From Acidobacteriota bacterium (lineage in GTDB: Bacteria; Acidobacteriota; Terriglobia; Terriglobales; Acidobacteriaceae), in NCBI GenBank assembly GCA_021805265.1, contig JAJZFR010000429.1, positions 1-18,128 of the forward strand: a DNA stretch of 18,128 nt, read 5' to 3'. The position numbers and the translations under genes are program-made. Below, piece after piece: positions 1 through 6,202 of this stretch (positions are counted from its first letter, which is position 1; every line of letters begins with the position of its first letter). The notes under the pieces were generated by a model. The model saw only the letters and a list, made by a program, of their open reading frames with translations. It had not been told where the DNA came from and did not search any database.

Positions 1-986
1 CATTGATTGATCGCGAACACTTCGATCTTGTGCTGACAGACATGATGATGCAGGATGGCTACGGAATTACTGTGCTTGACCGCGTCCGATTGACCCAGCC
101 GCAGACACCCGTCGTGATGGTGACCGCAGTACAGGACATCGGCGTGGCCATCAGCGCCATGCGTCGCGGAGCCTACGACTACCTGATGAAGCCGTTCGAG
201 CGGGACCAGCTCCTGACCACCGTTCGCCGCGCTCTCGAACACCGCGATACGGTGCGAGAGACAGTTTCCTATCGTGAAAATCTGGAAGAGATTGTCCGCG
301 CACGCACCAAATTGTTGAGCCAGGCGATTCTGGACATCGAGCGCTCCTACGACATCACGCTCGAAGCCCTGGGCGACGCGCTTGACCTCAAGGACTCTGA
401 GACCGAGGGCCACTCCCGGCGCGTGACCGCCTACACCATCGCTCTTGCGCGCGCCATGAATGTTGACCTCGAAGGCATCAAGATCATCGCACGCGGAGCT
501 TTCCTGCACGACATCGGCAAGATGGCCATTCCTGACGCCATTCTGTTGAAACCGGGAAAACTTTCCGAGGACGAGCAGGCCGTGATGCGCGAGCACTGCG
601 AGCGCGGATACCACATTCTCCAGAAGATCCCCTACCTGAAGGATGTCTCGGAGATCGTCTACGCCCACCAGGAGCACTTTGACGGCACGGGCTATCCGCG
701 CCAACTGATGGGGAGCGCGATTCCTGTGGGCGCGCGCATCTTCGCCGTCGCCGATACGCTCGACGCCATCACCAGCGACCGGCCTTACCGCAAAGCGCAG
801 GGCTTTGACGTTGCCCGCCAGGAGATTCTCCGCTACTCCGGCACTCAGTTTGATCCCTCGGTCGTCGAGGTCTTCGTCAAGGTGCCCAACGATCTTTGGG
901 TCGAGCTGCGGCGCGAGATCGAAAGCAAGGTGCGCCCATTTTCCGAGATCGAAGAGGAAGTGCGAAAGTACGTTGTCCGGCAGTAG
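1..986 (+). CDS. REC-HD-GYP response regulator (5' partial)
   Basis: Two-component response regulator with a c-di-GMP phosphodiesterase output. The reading frame is open to the window edge and begins inside the receiver domain, so the true start lies upstream; the first in-window start-like codon is TTG at 3. Residues below count from that TTG. The receiver domain keeps the phospho-acceptor Asp13 (LVLTDMMMQDG), switch Thr41 and Lys63 (YLMKPF). A helical linker of about residues 75-115 leads to the HD-GYP domain, with His137, the HD pair His169/Asp170 (FLHDIGK) and the signature HQEHFDGTGYP around 222-232. HD-GYP proteins hydrolyse c-di-GMP to GMP, and all the usual ligands I can see are present. 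The protein acts in the cytoplasm and should respond to a sensor kinase not seen here. It ends 47 bases before the pterin dehydratase gene on the same strand, so cotranscription is possible. Family is sure; the signal is unknown. Confidence 0.93.
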   Translation, partial: LIDREHFDLVLTDMMMQDGYGITVLDRVRLTQPQTPVVMVTAVQDIGVAISAMRRGAYDYLMKPFERDQLLTTVRRALEHRDTVRETVSYRENLEEIVRARTKLLSQAILDIERSYDITLEALGDALDLKDSETEGHSRRVTAYTIALARAMNVDLEGIKIIARGAFLHDIGKMAIPDAILLKPGKLSEDEQAVMREHCERGYHILQKIPYLKDVSEIVYAHQEHFDGTGYPRQLMGSAIPVGARIFAVADTLDAITSDRPYRKAQGFDVARQEILRYSGTQFDPSVVEVFVKVPNDLWVELRREIESKVRPFSEIEEEVRKYVVRQ

Positions 987-1033
987 TCGCCGTTCCCGGC
1001 GCAGTCCTGGTCTCTCACAAAAGGAGTTTCTCG

Positions 1034-1312
1034 ATGCCTTTGCTCGATGAAAAAACACTGAAGGAAGCGATGCGCAAGCTACCCGGCTGGCGCGTGGAAG
1101 CGGGAGCGTTGCGGCGCAGCATCGAGTTTCCCGATTTTCCCCAGGCCATTCATTTTGTCACTCTCGTGGCAGGGATGGCGGAGCGGGCCAGGCACCACCC
1201 GGACATTGATATTCGCGATAACCGTATTGAATTTACGCTGGTCAGCCACGATGCGGGCGGCATCACGGAGAGGGACATCGCTCTGGCTGGCGAGATCGAA
1301 GCGGCGATTTGA
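1034..1312 (+). CDS. phhB: Pterin-4a-carbinolamine dehydratase (PCD/DCoH)
   Basis: A 92-residue cytoplasmic enzyme of the PCD family. It dehydrates 4a-hydroxytetrahydrobiopterin, recycling the cofactor of aromatic amino acid hydroxylases. The family signature is visible as E50-x3-H54-H55-P56 (ERARHHPDIDI), followed by His72 and Asp81, and the length matches the family. The ATG at 1034 was chosen because AAGGAG (1021-1026) stands 7 bases upstream; the frame is open further upstream, but that extension overlaps the preceding HD-GYP gene and has no family similarity. No phenylalanine hydroxylase gene is in the window, so the partner is unknown, and in many bacteria lone PCDs have uncertain roles. 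The symbol is assigned by family resemblance only. Confidence 0.92.
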   Translation: MPLLDEKTLKEAMRKLPGWRVEAGALRRSIEFPDFPQAIHFVTLVAGMAERARHHPDIDIRDNRIEFTLVSHDAGGITERDIALAGEIEAAI

Positions 1313-1376
1313 CGCGATTCTCATCCATCGCCAACGTCTCTGCGTCTCGCCTTTAGGGCTGCGAGAGATTCCAGGG

Positions 1377-1550
1377 TCAATCTTCCGCTGCCGGGTCTTT
1401 CAAATGTACTGTTTTTTGTATATCTTCGGAATTTACAGAATTCTGGAGTTTGCTAAGGGTCTTTCGATGCCACCAGGAGACCGCCAATCCGCCGATCACA
1501 GCCGATACAGTTGAAATCAAGGCAATCTGAGTAGCCCCCAGAACAGGCAT
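1377..1550 (-). CDS. Small single-pass membrane protein, function unknown
   Basis: A predicted 57-residue protein that I do not recognise. Its N-terminal half is one hydrophobic segment (about residues 3-27, ending in SWWHRK), and the C-terminal half is polar and charged. This fits a one-pass inner-membrane peptide with the tail in the cytoplasm by the positive-inside rule. The ATG at 1550 is preferred because AGGAG lies 6 bases upstream on the minus strand (1557-1561). An in-frame ATG at 1601 would add 17 residues but has no Shine-Dalgarno. A TATAAT hexamer on the minus strand (1648-1653) could be the promoter, though no good -35 is seen. It is convergent with the pterin dehydratase gene. 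It may be too short to be picked up by default annotation. Confidence 0.55.
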   Translation of the reverse strand: MPVLGATQIALISTVSAVIGGLAVSWWHRKTLSKLQNSVNSEDIQKTVHLKDPAAED

Positions 1551-1710
1551 CTTGCGCTCCTGGTCTGATTTATAAGTAGCTGATTCGTAATGTTTTGTCA
1601 TTTGTTTTGGAGTTTTCGCCTCGCCTGGAAATTCACCCTGCCCGCCGATTATATGGAATCCAACGCGCTTTACAGCCTTGATTCAGTAAAAAATCTTCGC
1701 TGAAAATATT

Positions 1711-1861
1711 TTGAATTTAGTATTCTCATTCCGCAAAATCTATTGTAAGATGTAGATATTGCAGTTGGGGATGGTACTGAGTCTCCCACCCTCAGCGGCA
1801 TATAAGTTGCGTCACTGGCCTCCCGGCACGAACAGAAAACGTTCGTGCCGCCTTTTTTTTT
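1711..1861 (+). ncRNA. Candidate structured RNA or cis-regulatory leader
   Basis: This AT-rich stretch in a long gene-free gap carries promoter-like sequence (TTGAAT 1711-1716, 17-base spacer, CAAAAT 1734-1739) and then about 115 bases of possible structured RNA ending in an intrinsic terminator. Visible pairings are CTGAG (1777-1781) with CTCAG (1791-1795), whose loop contains TCTCCCA (1782-1788), which can pair back to TGGGGA (1766-1771). That would be an H-type pseudoknot. A weak hairpin follows at 1795-1810 (GCGGC with GTTGC). It could be an independent small RNA or a riboswitch-like attenuator for the secreted Cys-rich protein gene starting at 1971. I could not match it to a known riboswitch. 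Promoter and 5' end are guesses; only the terminator is firm. Confidence 0.4.
1824..1861 (+). terminator. Intrinsic terminator
   Basis: A perfect 10-bp stem, CGGCACGAAC (1824-1833) with GTTCGTGCCG (1841-1850), has a 7-base loop and is followed by CC and an unbroken run of T from 1853 to 1861. It points rightward. No protein gene on the plus strand ends nearby, since the pterin dehydratase stop is 500 bases upstream. It therefore most likely ends a non-coding transcript or acts as an attenuator ahead of the gene at 1971. Confidence 0.85.
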
Positions 1862-1970
1862 GCGCCGCACCCGGTTTGATTTCCCCCGAGAAATTTACGG
1901 GGATACACCTTGGAATGCGTGAGCGGGAAATAGTACGATGGGTGCAGCGACTGGATGCGAGGGAGTTCCA

Positions 1971-2423
1971 ATGAAGACGATGCGTACTCGAAACTGGACG
2001 GTAGCAGTCCTGTTGGCATTGGCTACGGCCATCAGCTATGCCCAGTGGTCAAACCCAGCCGAGGACGTTCCGGCGTATCACGCTTCGGCTCCGCTCAAGG
2101 TCAGCAGCCTGCCGCCCGTTCTGAGCGGAAGCAAGCTCACGGGGCCGAATTTCCAGTATTCCTGGCAGGTGCATGTCTACCAGAAGGCGGCTCAGGTATC
2201 GAGCGTGCTGTATCAGTTGCCTTGCAACTGCCGCTGCGACCGGGCGCTGGGCCACACCAGCCTGCGAAGCTGCTTCGAGGGCCTGCACGGCACGGAATGC
2301 TCGACCTGCGCCAAGGAGGGTCTGTATGCCTATCAGCAGACCAAACTGGGCAAGTCCCCGGCGCAGATTCGCGCAGCCATTGCCCACCACGACTACGAAA
2401 GCATCGTCCTCGAAAACCAGTGA
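1971..2423 (+). CDS. Secreted Cys-rich PCYCGC-motif-like protein
   Basis: A 150-residue exported protein resembling the 'PCYCGC motif' family of unknown function. An N-terminal signal peptide (basic residues, then hydrophobic core at about 10-23, ending near SYAQ) precedes a linker and a Cys-rich core at about 83-116. The core has C85-N-C87-R-C89, His95 (GHTSLRSCFEG), Cys101, His106, Cys110 and Cys113 (HGTECSTC). The family normally reads PCYCGC, so CNCRC is a variant that keeps three cysteines. The Cys/His spacing suggests metal binding or a redox role, but this is inference. The start ATG at 1971 has GAGGGAG five bases upstream. It follows the candidate RNA and terminator (1711-1861) and precedes the tmRNA gene. 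The protein ends with a helical stretch (KSPAQIRAAI) also typical of the family. Confidence 0.75.
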   Translation: MKTMRTRNWTVAVLLALATAISYAQWSNPAEDVPAYHASAPLKVSSLPPVLSGSKLTGPNFQYSWQVHVYQKAAQVSSVLYQLPCNCRCDRALGHTSLRSCFEGLHGTECSTCAKEGLYAYQQTKLGKSPAQIRAAIAHHDYESIVLENQ

Positions 2424-2460
2424 GGCGCTGGCTGGCGGATGCCCCACGGAGGCACTCCCA

Positions 2461-2484
2461 CGAAACGCGTTTCGGGGTTACAAT
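2461..2484 (+). promoter_or_regulatory. Palindrome plus -10-like box upstream of ssrA
   Basis: A perfect 14-bp palindrome CGAAACGCGTTTCG (2461-2474) is followed four bases later by TACAAT (2479-2484), a plausible -10 for the tmRNA precursor about 98 bases before the mature 5' end. The palindrome lies where the -10/-35 spacer would be, so it may be an operator. Alternatively, with flanking CCC and GGGG it forms a hairpin that could end the transcript of the preceding gene, though no T-run follows. No convincing -35 was found. Confidence 0.3.
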
Positions 2485-2581
2485 AGCAGAAGCAGCACGA
2501 CCCCTCAGGGCACGGCTGACGGGCTTCACAGAAGACCGAAATTCGATCAGAGTTTGATCGGCATTCGATCTTCACCCAAGT

Positions 2582-2930
2582 GGGGGCGTCACGGTTTCGA
2601 CGGGATCGGTAGCGGCAGAGAGGCATGCCGGGGTGTGAGCACCCGTAATCGCTTGCAAAACAACAATTGCCAACAACAATCTGGCACTTGCTGCTTAATT
2701 AAATAGGCAGCCGTCCTCCTCATCTTTGCCTGTGGGCTGAGAGCGGGCGTCGCACAGCAGGCTGGTAGTTGCCGCTCGGTCCGTGTGGCAGCTATAAGAT
2801 CATCGGACTAGCTTTCTCGGTTTCTTGTCTGTTCTGAGCTGGGGGAGCGAAATTTCTGAATAGACTACGCATGGAGTCTCTCGGCTGACAACGATTTCGG
2901 ACGCGGGTTCGACTCCCGCCGCCTCCACCA
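2582..2930 (+). ncRNA. ssrA: tmRNA (transfer-messenger RNA)
   Basis: One-piece tmRNA of 349 bases that rescues stalled ribosomes in trans-translation. The 5' end GGGGGCG (2582-2588) pairs over seven positions with CGCCTCC (2920-2926), with one G-U pair, followed by discriminator A and an encoded CCA (2928-2930). The conserved GGTTTCGACGGG follows the 5' end. The T arm is GCGGG (2903-2907), loop TTCGACT, CCCGC (2915-2919). The tag reading frame gives ANNNLALAA and stops at TAA 2696-2698; the resume codon is probably GCC at 2669. The 3' end forms one side of the att-like repeat that bounds the hipBA cassette downstream, and the gene itself is intact. Confidence 0.97.
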
Positions 2931-2934
2931 TATT
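2910..2934 (+). repeat. att-like direct repeat, left copy (ssrA 3' end)
   Basis: The last 21 bases of ssrA plus TATT match 4830-4854 at 24 of 25 positions, in direct orientation and exactly 1920 bases apart; the only difference is C2925 versus T4845. tmRNA and tRNA 3' ends are standard attachment sites for tyrosine-recombinase islands, and a duplicated 3' end is the usual mark of such an insertion. Confidence 0.85.
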
Positions 2935-2973
2935 TCAGCATTGCGCATAGCTGATGGTCGAAGACCTGTTTAT

Positions 2974-3023
2974 CGGTATAAAAATACCTGTTAACCTTGA
3001 AATAGCGTTTAATCGGGCATAAT
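2974..3023 (+). promoter_or_regulatory. hipBA promoter with two palindromic operator candidates
   Basis: Two related inverted repeats precede hipB: GGTAT-AAAA-ATACC (2974-2987) and GGCATAATATGCC (3016-3028, 6-bp arms). Both are preceded by ATCGG or AATCGG-like bases. The second covers CATAAT (3018-3023), a good -10; TTGAAA lies 15 bases upstream of it, a short spacer. HipB-type antitoxins are known to repress their own operon by binding paired palindromes, so these are probably the autoregulatory operators. The -10 ends 8 bases before the hipB ATG, which suggests a leaderless or very short-leader mRNA. Confidence 0.6.
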
Positions 3024-3031
3024 ATGCCGAT

Positions 3032-3358
3032 ATGAGCGATTTGTCCTTCAAGTCCATCTCAGAACTCCAAAGCCTGCTCGGAGAGCAGGTTCAGGCACTT
3101 CGTCTTTCCAGGAATCTGGACCAGATCACCACGGCTGAAAAGGCCGGAATATCCGAGAAGGCCTTGCGAAATCTGGAAGCGGGCCGCGGATCGCATGTGG
3201 AGTCCTTCCTGCGAGTCTTGAAAGCTCTTGACTGCTTGCATGGCTTGGAATTGCTCGTTCCCAAGCCTTCGGTAAGCCCATTAGCGCTCCTCCGTAGTTC
3301 CAAAGTGAGGCAGCGGGCACGCCGATCGTCCGCATTGTCGCAGAGTCGGAAGCTATGA
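3032..3358 (+). CDS. hipB: HipB-like XRE antitoxin / repressor
   Basis: A 108-residue DNA-binding protein with an XRE/Cro-type helix-turn-helix at about residues 10-62 (LGEQVQALRLSRNLDQ, then EKAGISEKALRNLEAG). The C-terminal tail is basic (about 88-108). In HipBA systems HipB binds and inhibits the HipA kinase and represses the operon. The stop codon overlaps the hipA start as ATGA (3355-3358), the usual translational coupling of such pairs. Two candidate operators lie directly upstream. Start ATG 3032 gives the expected family length. The pair sits in an island bounded by ssrA 3'-end repeats, implying horizontal acquisition. Confidence 0.9.
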   Translation: MSDLSFKSISELQSLLGEQVQALRLSRNLDQITTAEKAGISEKALRNLEAGRGSHVESFLRVLKALDCLHGLELLVPKPSVSPLALLRSSKVRQRARRSSALSQSRKL

Positions 3359-4647
3359 AGCCCGTTCATGTCATCGAAGTCCTGATTTGGGAGAAAAGAG
3401 TGGGAGCGGCATCCGCCGATCCGGGACTCGGATCTTACGCCTTTGAATACGACCAATCCTGGAAACGCGAAGGCATCGAACTCGCGCCGCTGACGATGCC
3501 CTTATCGGACGCGCGTCAGACATTCACCTTCCCTACTCTTCCGAAGGCGACGTATTTTGGCCTTCCCTCCATGCTGGCTGATGCCCTTCCGGATGATTTC
3601 GGCAATGCGCTCATCGACGCTTGGATGGCAACCAAAGGTATCGAGAAGACCGCCGTCACTGTACTCGACCGACTTGCCTATATGGGCAAACGCGGCATGG
3701 GTGCTTTGGAATTCCGCCCAGCGCGCGGTTCGAATACCGAGAGCTCAGCCCTGATCGAAATGAAACAACTTGTCGAGGAAGCGCGTCGGCTCGTCGAAGG
3801 CAGCCTCGCCGTCGATCACGAAGCCAAGGCTGCGCTTGCGAACATTATCAGGGTAGGGACTTCAGCAGGAGGCGCGCGCGCAAAAGCCGTCATCGCATGG
3901 AACCCGAAAACGGATGAGGTCCGCAGTGGCCAGTTCGAAACTGCGCCCGGATTCGAACACTGGCTATTGAAGTTCGACGGTGTCGGCAAAGACAAGGAAC
4001 TGGGAACGGGCGAGGGATACGGACGCATTGAGTATGCCTATTCGCTTATGGCGAAGGAAGCTGGCATTCACATGTTTCCCTGCCGGCTGCTGGAAGAAAA
4101 TGGGCGAGCCCATTTCATGACGAAACGGTTTGACCGTGAAGACATTCGTGGCAGGACGTGCAAGCATCACCTGCAGACTCTTTGCGCCATCCATCATCTT
4201 GATTTCAGGCAACGCGGCACACACGCTTATGAGCAACTCTTCATGGCCATTGGCAAACTTGGTCTTGATGACGATGCAAAGAGGCAGACCTTTCGCCGCA
4301 TGGCCTTCAATGTGATGGCTCGTAACTGTGATGACCACACAAAAAACTTTGCATTTCTGTTGAAGCAGGGCCAGTCTTGGCAGCTTGCTCCTGCCTATGA
4401 CGTGACCCACGCCTACAATCCCAAGGGCGAATGGACGTACCAACACCTGATGGGTGTAAATGGAAAGTTTCAGGACATTGTCCGTTCAGACCTGCTGGAG
4501 GTGGCCGACCGCTTCGGTGTTCGCAGACCGCAAGACGCCTTGGCCGATGTTCGAGCGGCATTGGATAATTGGTCTGGCTTTGCGACGGATGCAGGAATAT
4601 CATCTTCTCTAAGCGACAAAGTCGCTCATGATTTCCTGCCCATCTAA
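3355..4647 (+). CDS. hipA: HipA-family Ser/Thr kinase toxin
   Basis: A 430-residue HipA-type kinase toxin. HipA of E. coli phosphorylates glutamyl-tRNA synthetase and induces growth arrest; the target here is unknown. The N-terminal HipA domain covers about residues 1-120. The Gly-rich autophosphorylation loop is VGTSAGGARAK (167-177, Ser170), in place of the SGVQPK form of E. coli. Lys206 in WLLKFD is the likely ATP-binding lysine. The catalytic loop is N324-C-D326-D-H328-T-K-N331 and the metal-binding Asp is D349 in LAPAYD. All key residues appear intact, so the toxin should be active. The gene overlaps hipB by four bases, is full-length, and looks less GC-rich than the flanking genes, in keeping with transfer. 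After it, 4648-4829 holds nothing I can recognise before the right att-like repeat. Confidence 0.93.
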   Translation: MKPVHVIEVLIWEKRVGAASADPGLGSYAFEYDQSWKREGIELAPLTMPLSDARQTFTFPTLPKATYFGLPSMLADALPDDFGNALIDAWMATKGIEKTAVTVLDRLAYMGKRGMGALEFRPARGSNTESSALIEMKQLVEEARRLVEGSLAVDHEAKAALANIIRVGTSAGGARAKAVIAWNPKTDEVRSGQFETAPGFEHWLLKFDGVGKDKELGTGEGYGRIEYAYSLMAKEAGIHMFPCRLLEENGRAHFMTKRFDREDIRGRTCKHHLQTLCAIHHLDFRQRGTHAYEQLFMAIGKLGLDDDAKRQTFRRMAFNVMARNCDDHTKNFAFLLKQGQSWQLAPAYDVTHAYNPKGEWTYQHLMGVNGKFQDIVRSDLLEVADRFGVRRPQDALADVRAALDNWSGFATDAGISSSLSDKVAHDFLPI

Positions 4648-4829
4648 GGTCAAAGCGGCCCCTGTACGCGCTGTGTTTCTGGGGGGGCGGCGCAATCTGC
4701 GGCGCATTGGCCCTTGGCCGCGCCGCGTTTACGACAGGTGTACGATAACCCCGGCAGAGCCGCACTTTTGGCACTTCATACTCTTTTTAGAATCAGCAAC
4801 TTACACATTCCAAAGGCTGTGGAAAAGAA

Positions 4830-4854
4830 CGACTCCCGCCGCCTTCACCATATT
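4830..4854 (+). repeat. att-like direct repeat, right copy
   Basis: This duplicates 24 of 25 bases of the ssrA 3' end (2910-2934), with T at 4845 where ssrA has C2925. The bases just upstream (GGAAAAGAA) do not continue the ssrA sequence, so only the 3' end is duplicated. It marks the probable right end of the hipBA island. Confidence 0.8.
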
Positions 4855-4931
4855 CTCCGGCTACTTTTCCGTGGCCTGTCGTTTCCAGACATGGCTCTTC
4901 AGGCTGGGCGGCCCATCCGTCTGGACGGGCA

Positions 4932-5104
4932 TCAGTCAGGCTGATACTGCTGGTCGCTGACCTGCTCCAGCCAGTTGACGGTTTTGCCGTCGAGCTTTTC
5001 CTGAATTGCCAGGTGGGTCATTGCGGTGTTTGGGGCTGCGCCTTGCCAGTGTTTTTCCCCCGGCTCAAACCAGATCCCATCGCCGGGACGAACCTCTTCA
5101 ATGG
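4932..5104 (-). pseudogene. Cupin-domain protein, C-terminal remnant
   Basis: Reading the minus strand from about 5104 gives some 56 codons ending at TGA (4932-4934). They include EVRPGDGIWFEPGEKHWQGA and TAMTHLAIQEKLDG, then NWLEQVSDQQY. This is the C-terminal beta-strand region of small cupins found in carboxymuconolactone-decarboxylase/cupin gene pairs, with the metal-ligand His of the KHWQG motif. The N-terminal half is missing: upstream of about 5104 the frame breaks down exactly where the transposase remnant on the other strand begins. The gene seems to have been cut by an insertion or deletion and is not expected to work. Confidence 0.75.
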
Positions 5105-5310
5105 CGCGATAACATCTCGGTCGAGCGGATCAGGAAATCGATCAAATACGAGGAGGTCTACTTGCACGGATACGCCTCGGTCCAGGAGGCCGGAGCTTCC
5201 ATGGCCGCAATCTGGAGTTTTATAACTCCATCCGGCCGTACTCCAGCCCGAAAGCGCAAACGCCCGATCAGGTACACTTCAACCGCCTGCCAGAACCCCC
5301 GGCAGCCTAA
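5102..5310 (+). pseudogene. IS3-family transposase (OrfB) C-terminal remnant, frameshifted
   Basis: The plus strand encodes RDNISVERIRKSIKYEEVYL followed by HGYASVQEAGASM, the C-terminal part of the DDE integrase domain of IS3-type (IS407-like) OrfB; the E in VERIRKSIKYEE matches the third catalytic residue region. After the ATGG at 5201 one base is missing and the frame shifts. The shifted frame resumes with LEFYNSIRPYSSPKAQ and TPDQVHFNRLPEPPAA, ending at TAA 5308-5310, the natural end of the protein. About 60 bases further, near 5345-5372 (CTGTCCGAACGACCGG), the sequence resembles the right terminus of such elements. The N-terminal part, OrfA and the left end are absent. No gene is seen from 5373 to 5474. 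Confidence 0.8.
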
Positions 5311-5474
5311 AAGCAAAAACTTCCACGGACGGAAGAAACAAAAACTGTCCGAACGACCGGAGCCACCTCAGGATAGAGTCGGGAACACTTATTTTTACAT
5401 CCGACAGATCATCCTGATGTTTTCTTCTTCAACCCCTCCGTTGCTTTTGGACCACAAGCAGGCTTGATAACCAC

Positions 5475-5978
5475 TCAGTGGCTGATGCCGGAGGCGGCGA
5501 TGAAGCCCTGGTTCTGATCGACGGCGGAGTCGGCTTTGGGAAGCTGGTTGTAGCCGGTGCTGGCTCCCGTCGCAGCGCCAGGTGCGCTGGCATTCATCGC
5601 TCCGTTATGGTTTGGTCCCAGGCCCAGCTTGATCAGCGCGCGGGAGTCTGGCGCCAGCTTGGTCTGCCAGCCGTTGTCGGCCTGGAATTTGGTCATCGCC
5701 GCCAGGGTCGAGTCGTCCCAGTGGCCGCTTGGCTCGCCAGTCAGGTAGTGCTCCCGGATCAGAGCCTGCTGGATCACCGTCGCGCGATCCGGTGCGATGG
5801 ACTGCTGCCCGTGCATCCGATGCGACTTCGCCGGCTTGCTGGAGTGATGGGCCGATTTGGCGTGGCCGCTGGTGGGCGAGCGGTGGATGCGCGCAGCCAC
5901 CGCCGAGGTCGGCGCGAGCGAAACCGTGAGCGAAACCGTAATCGATAGAGCCAGTCCGGGCCATGCGCGAAAGCTCAT
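5475..5978 (-). CDS. Secreted peptidoglycan-binding-domain protein
   Basis: A 167-residue exported protein. A signal peptide occupies about residues 1-28 (SITVSLTVSLAPTSAVAA). It is followed by a His/Ser/Lys-rich linker (about 30-60), then one PG_binding_1-type three-helix domain at about 65-120 (IQQALIREHYLTGEPSGHWD, STLAAMTKFQADNGW, DSRALIKLGLG). The tail is rich in Ala, Gly and Asn. Such domains bind cell-wall peptidoglycan, usually attached to a hydrolase, but no catalytic domain is present, so a structural or targeting role is inferred. Start ATG at 5978 has GAGG ten bases upstream (5989-5992). It lies downstream of the HtrA gene but is separated from it by a strong terminator, so it is probably transcribed separately. 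Confidence 0.8.
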   Translation of the reverse strand: MSFRAWPGLALSITVSLTVSLAPTSAVAARIHRSPTSGHAKSAHHSSKPAKSHRMHGQQSIAPDRATVIQQALIREHYLTGEPSGHWDDSTLAAMTKFQADNGWQTKLAPDSRALIKLGLGPNHNGAMNASAPGAATGASTGYNQLPKADSAVDQNQGFIAASGISH

Positions 5979-6118
5979 CAGAACGTTACCTCAGGAAAAG
6001 GGTAAAAAAGGGTAAAAATCAGGCGACCAGGAAAGAAAACAAGCTGCCGTCCGCCTCAGTTTAGGACACGCGAATCAAGGAGACAAGGAAAACCTTCACA
6101 GAAATGTAGCTTTTCGGT

Positions 6119-6173
6119 GCAAAACCCCAAACGGGCGAATCGCAAGCTCGATCCGTCCCGTTTGGGGTTTTGC
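6119..6173 (-). terminator. Strong hairpin terminator after the HtrA gene
   Basis: A perfect 17-bp inverted repeat: GCAAAACCCCAAACGGG (6119-6135) with CCCGTTTGGGGTTTTGC (6157-6173), and a 21-base loop. It lies 30 bases past the HtrA stop on the minus strand. The A- and T-rich outer stem ends give a short U-tract in either direction, so it could work both ways. It isolates the HtrA transcript from the peptidoglycan-binding gene downstream. Confidence 0.8.
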
Positions 6174-6202
6174 CAGCCATCGCGCCTATCGCGCCTCCGC
6201 AG

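Noticed and set aside
1766..1810. Resemblance to a fluoride riboswitch (GGGGATGG and CTCCC)
   Set aside because: The conserved CTGATG and CCTAC segment that closes the fluoride aptamer is absent, so only a generic pseudoknot-like fold can be claimed.
4307..4774. Minus-strand frame over the hipA 3' end, and short plus frames at 4628-4960
   Set aside because: They have no domain signatures or RBS and overlap the intact hipA and the att-like repeat.
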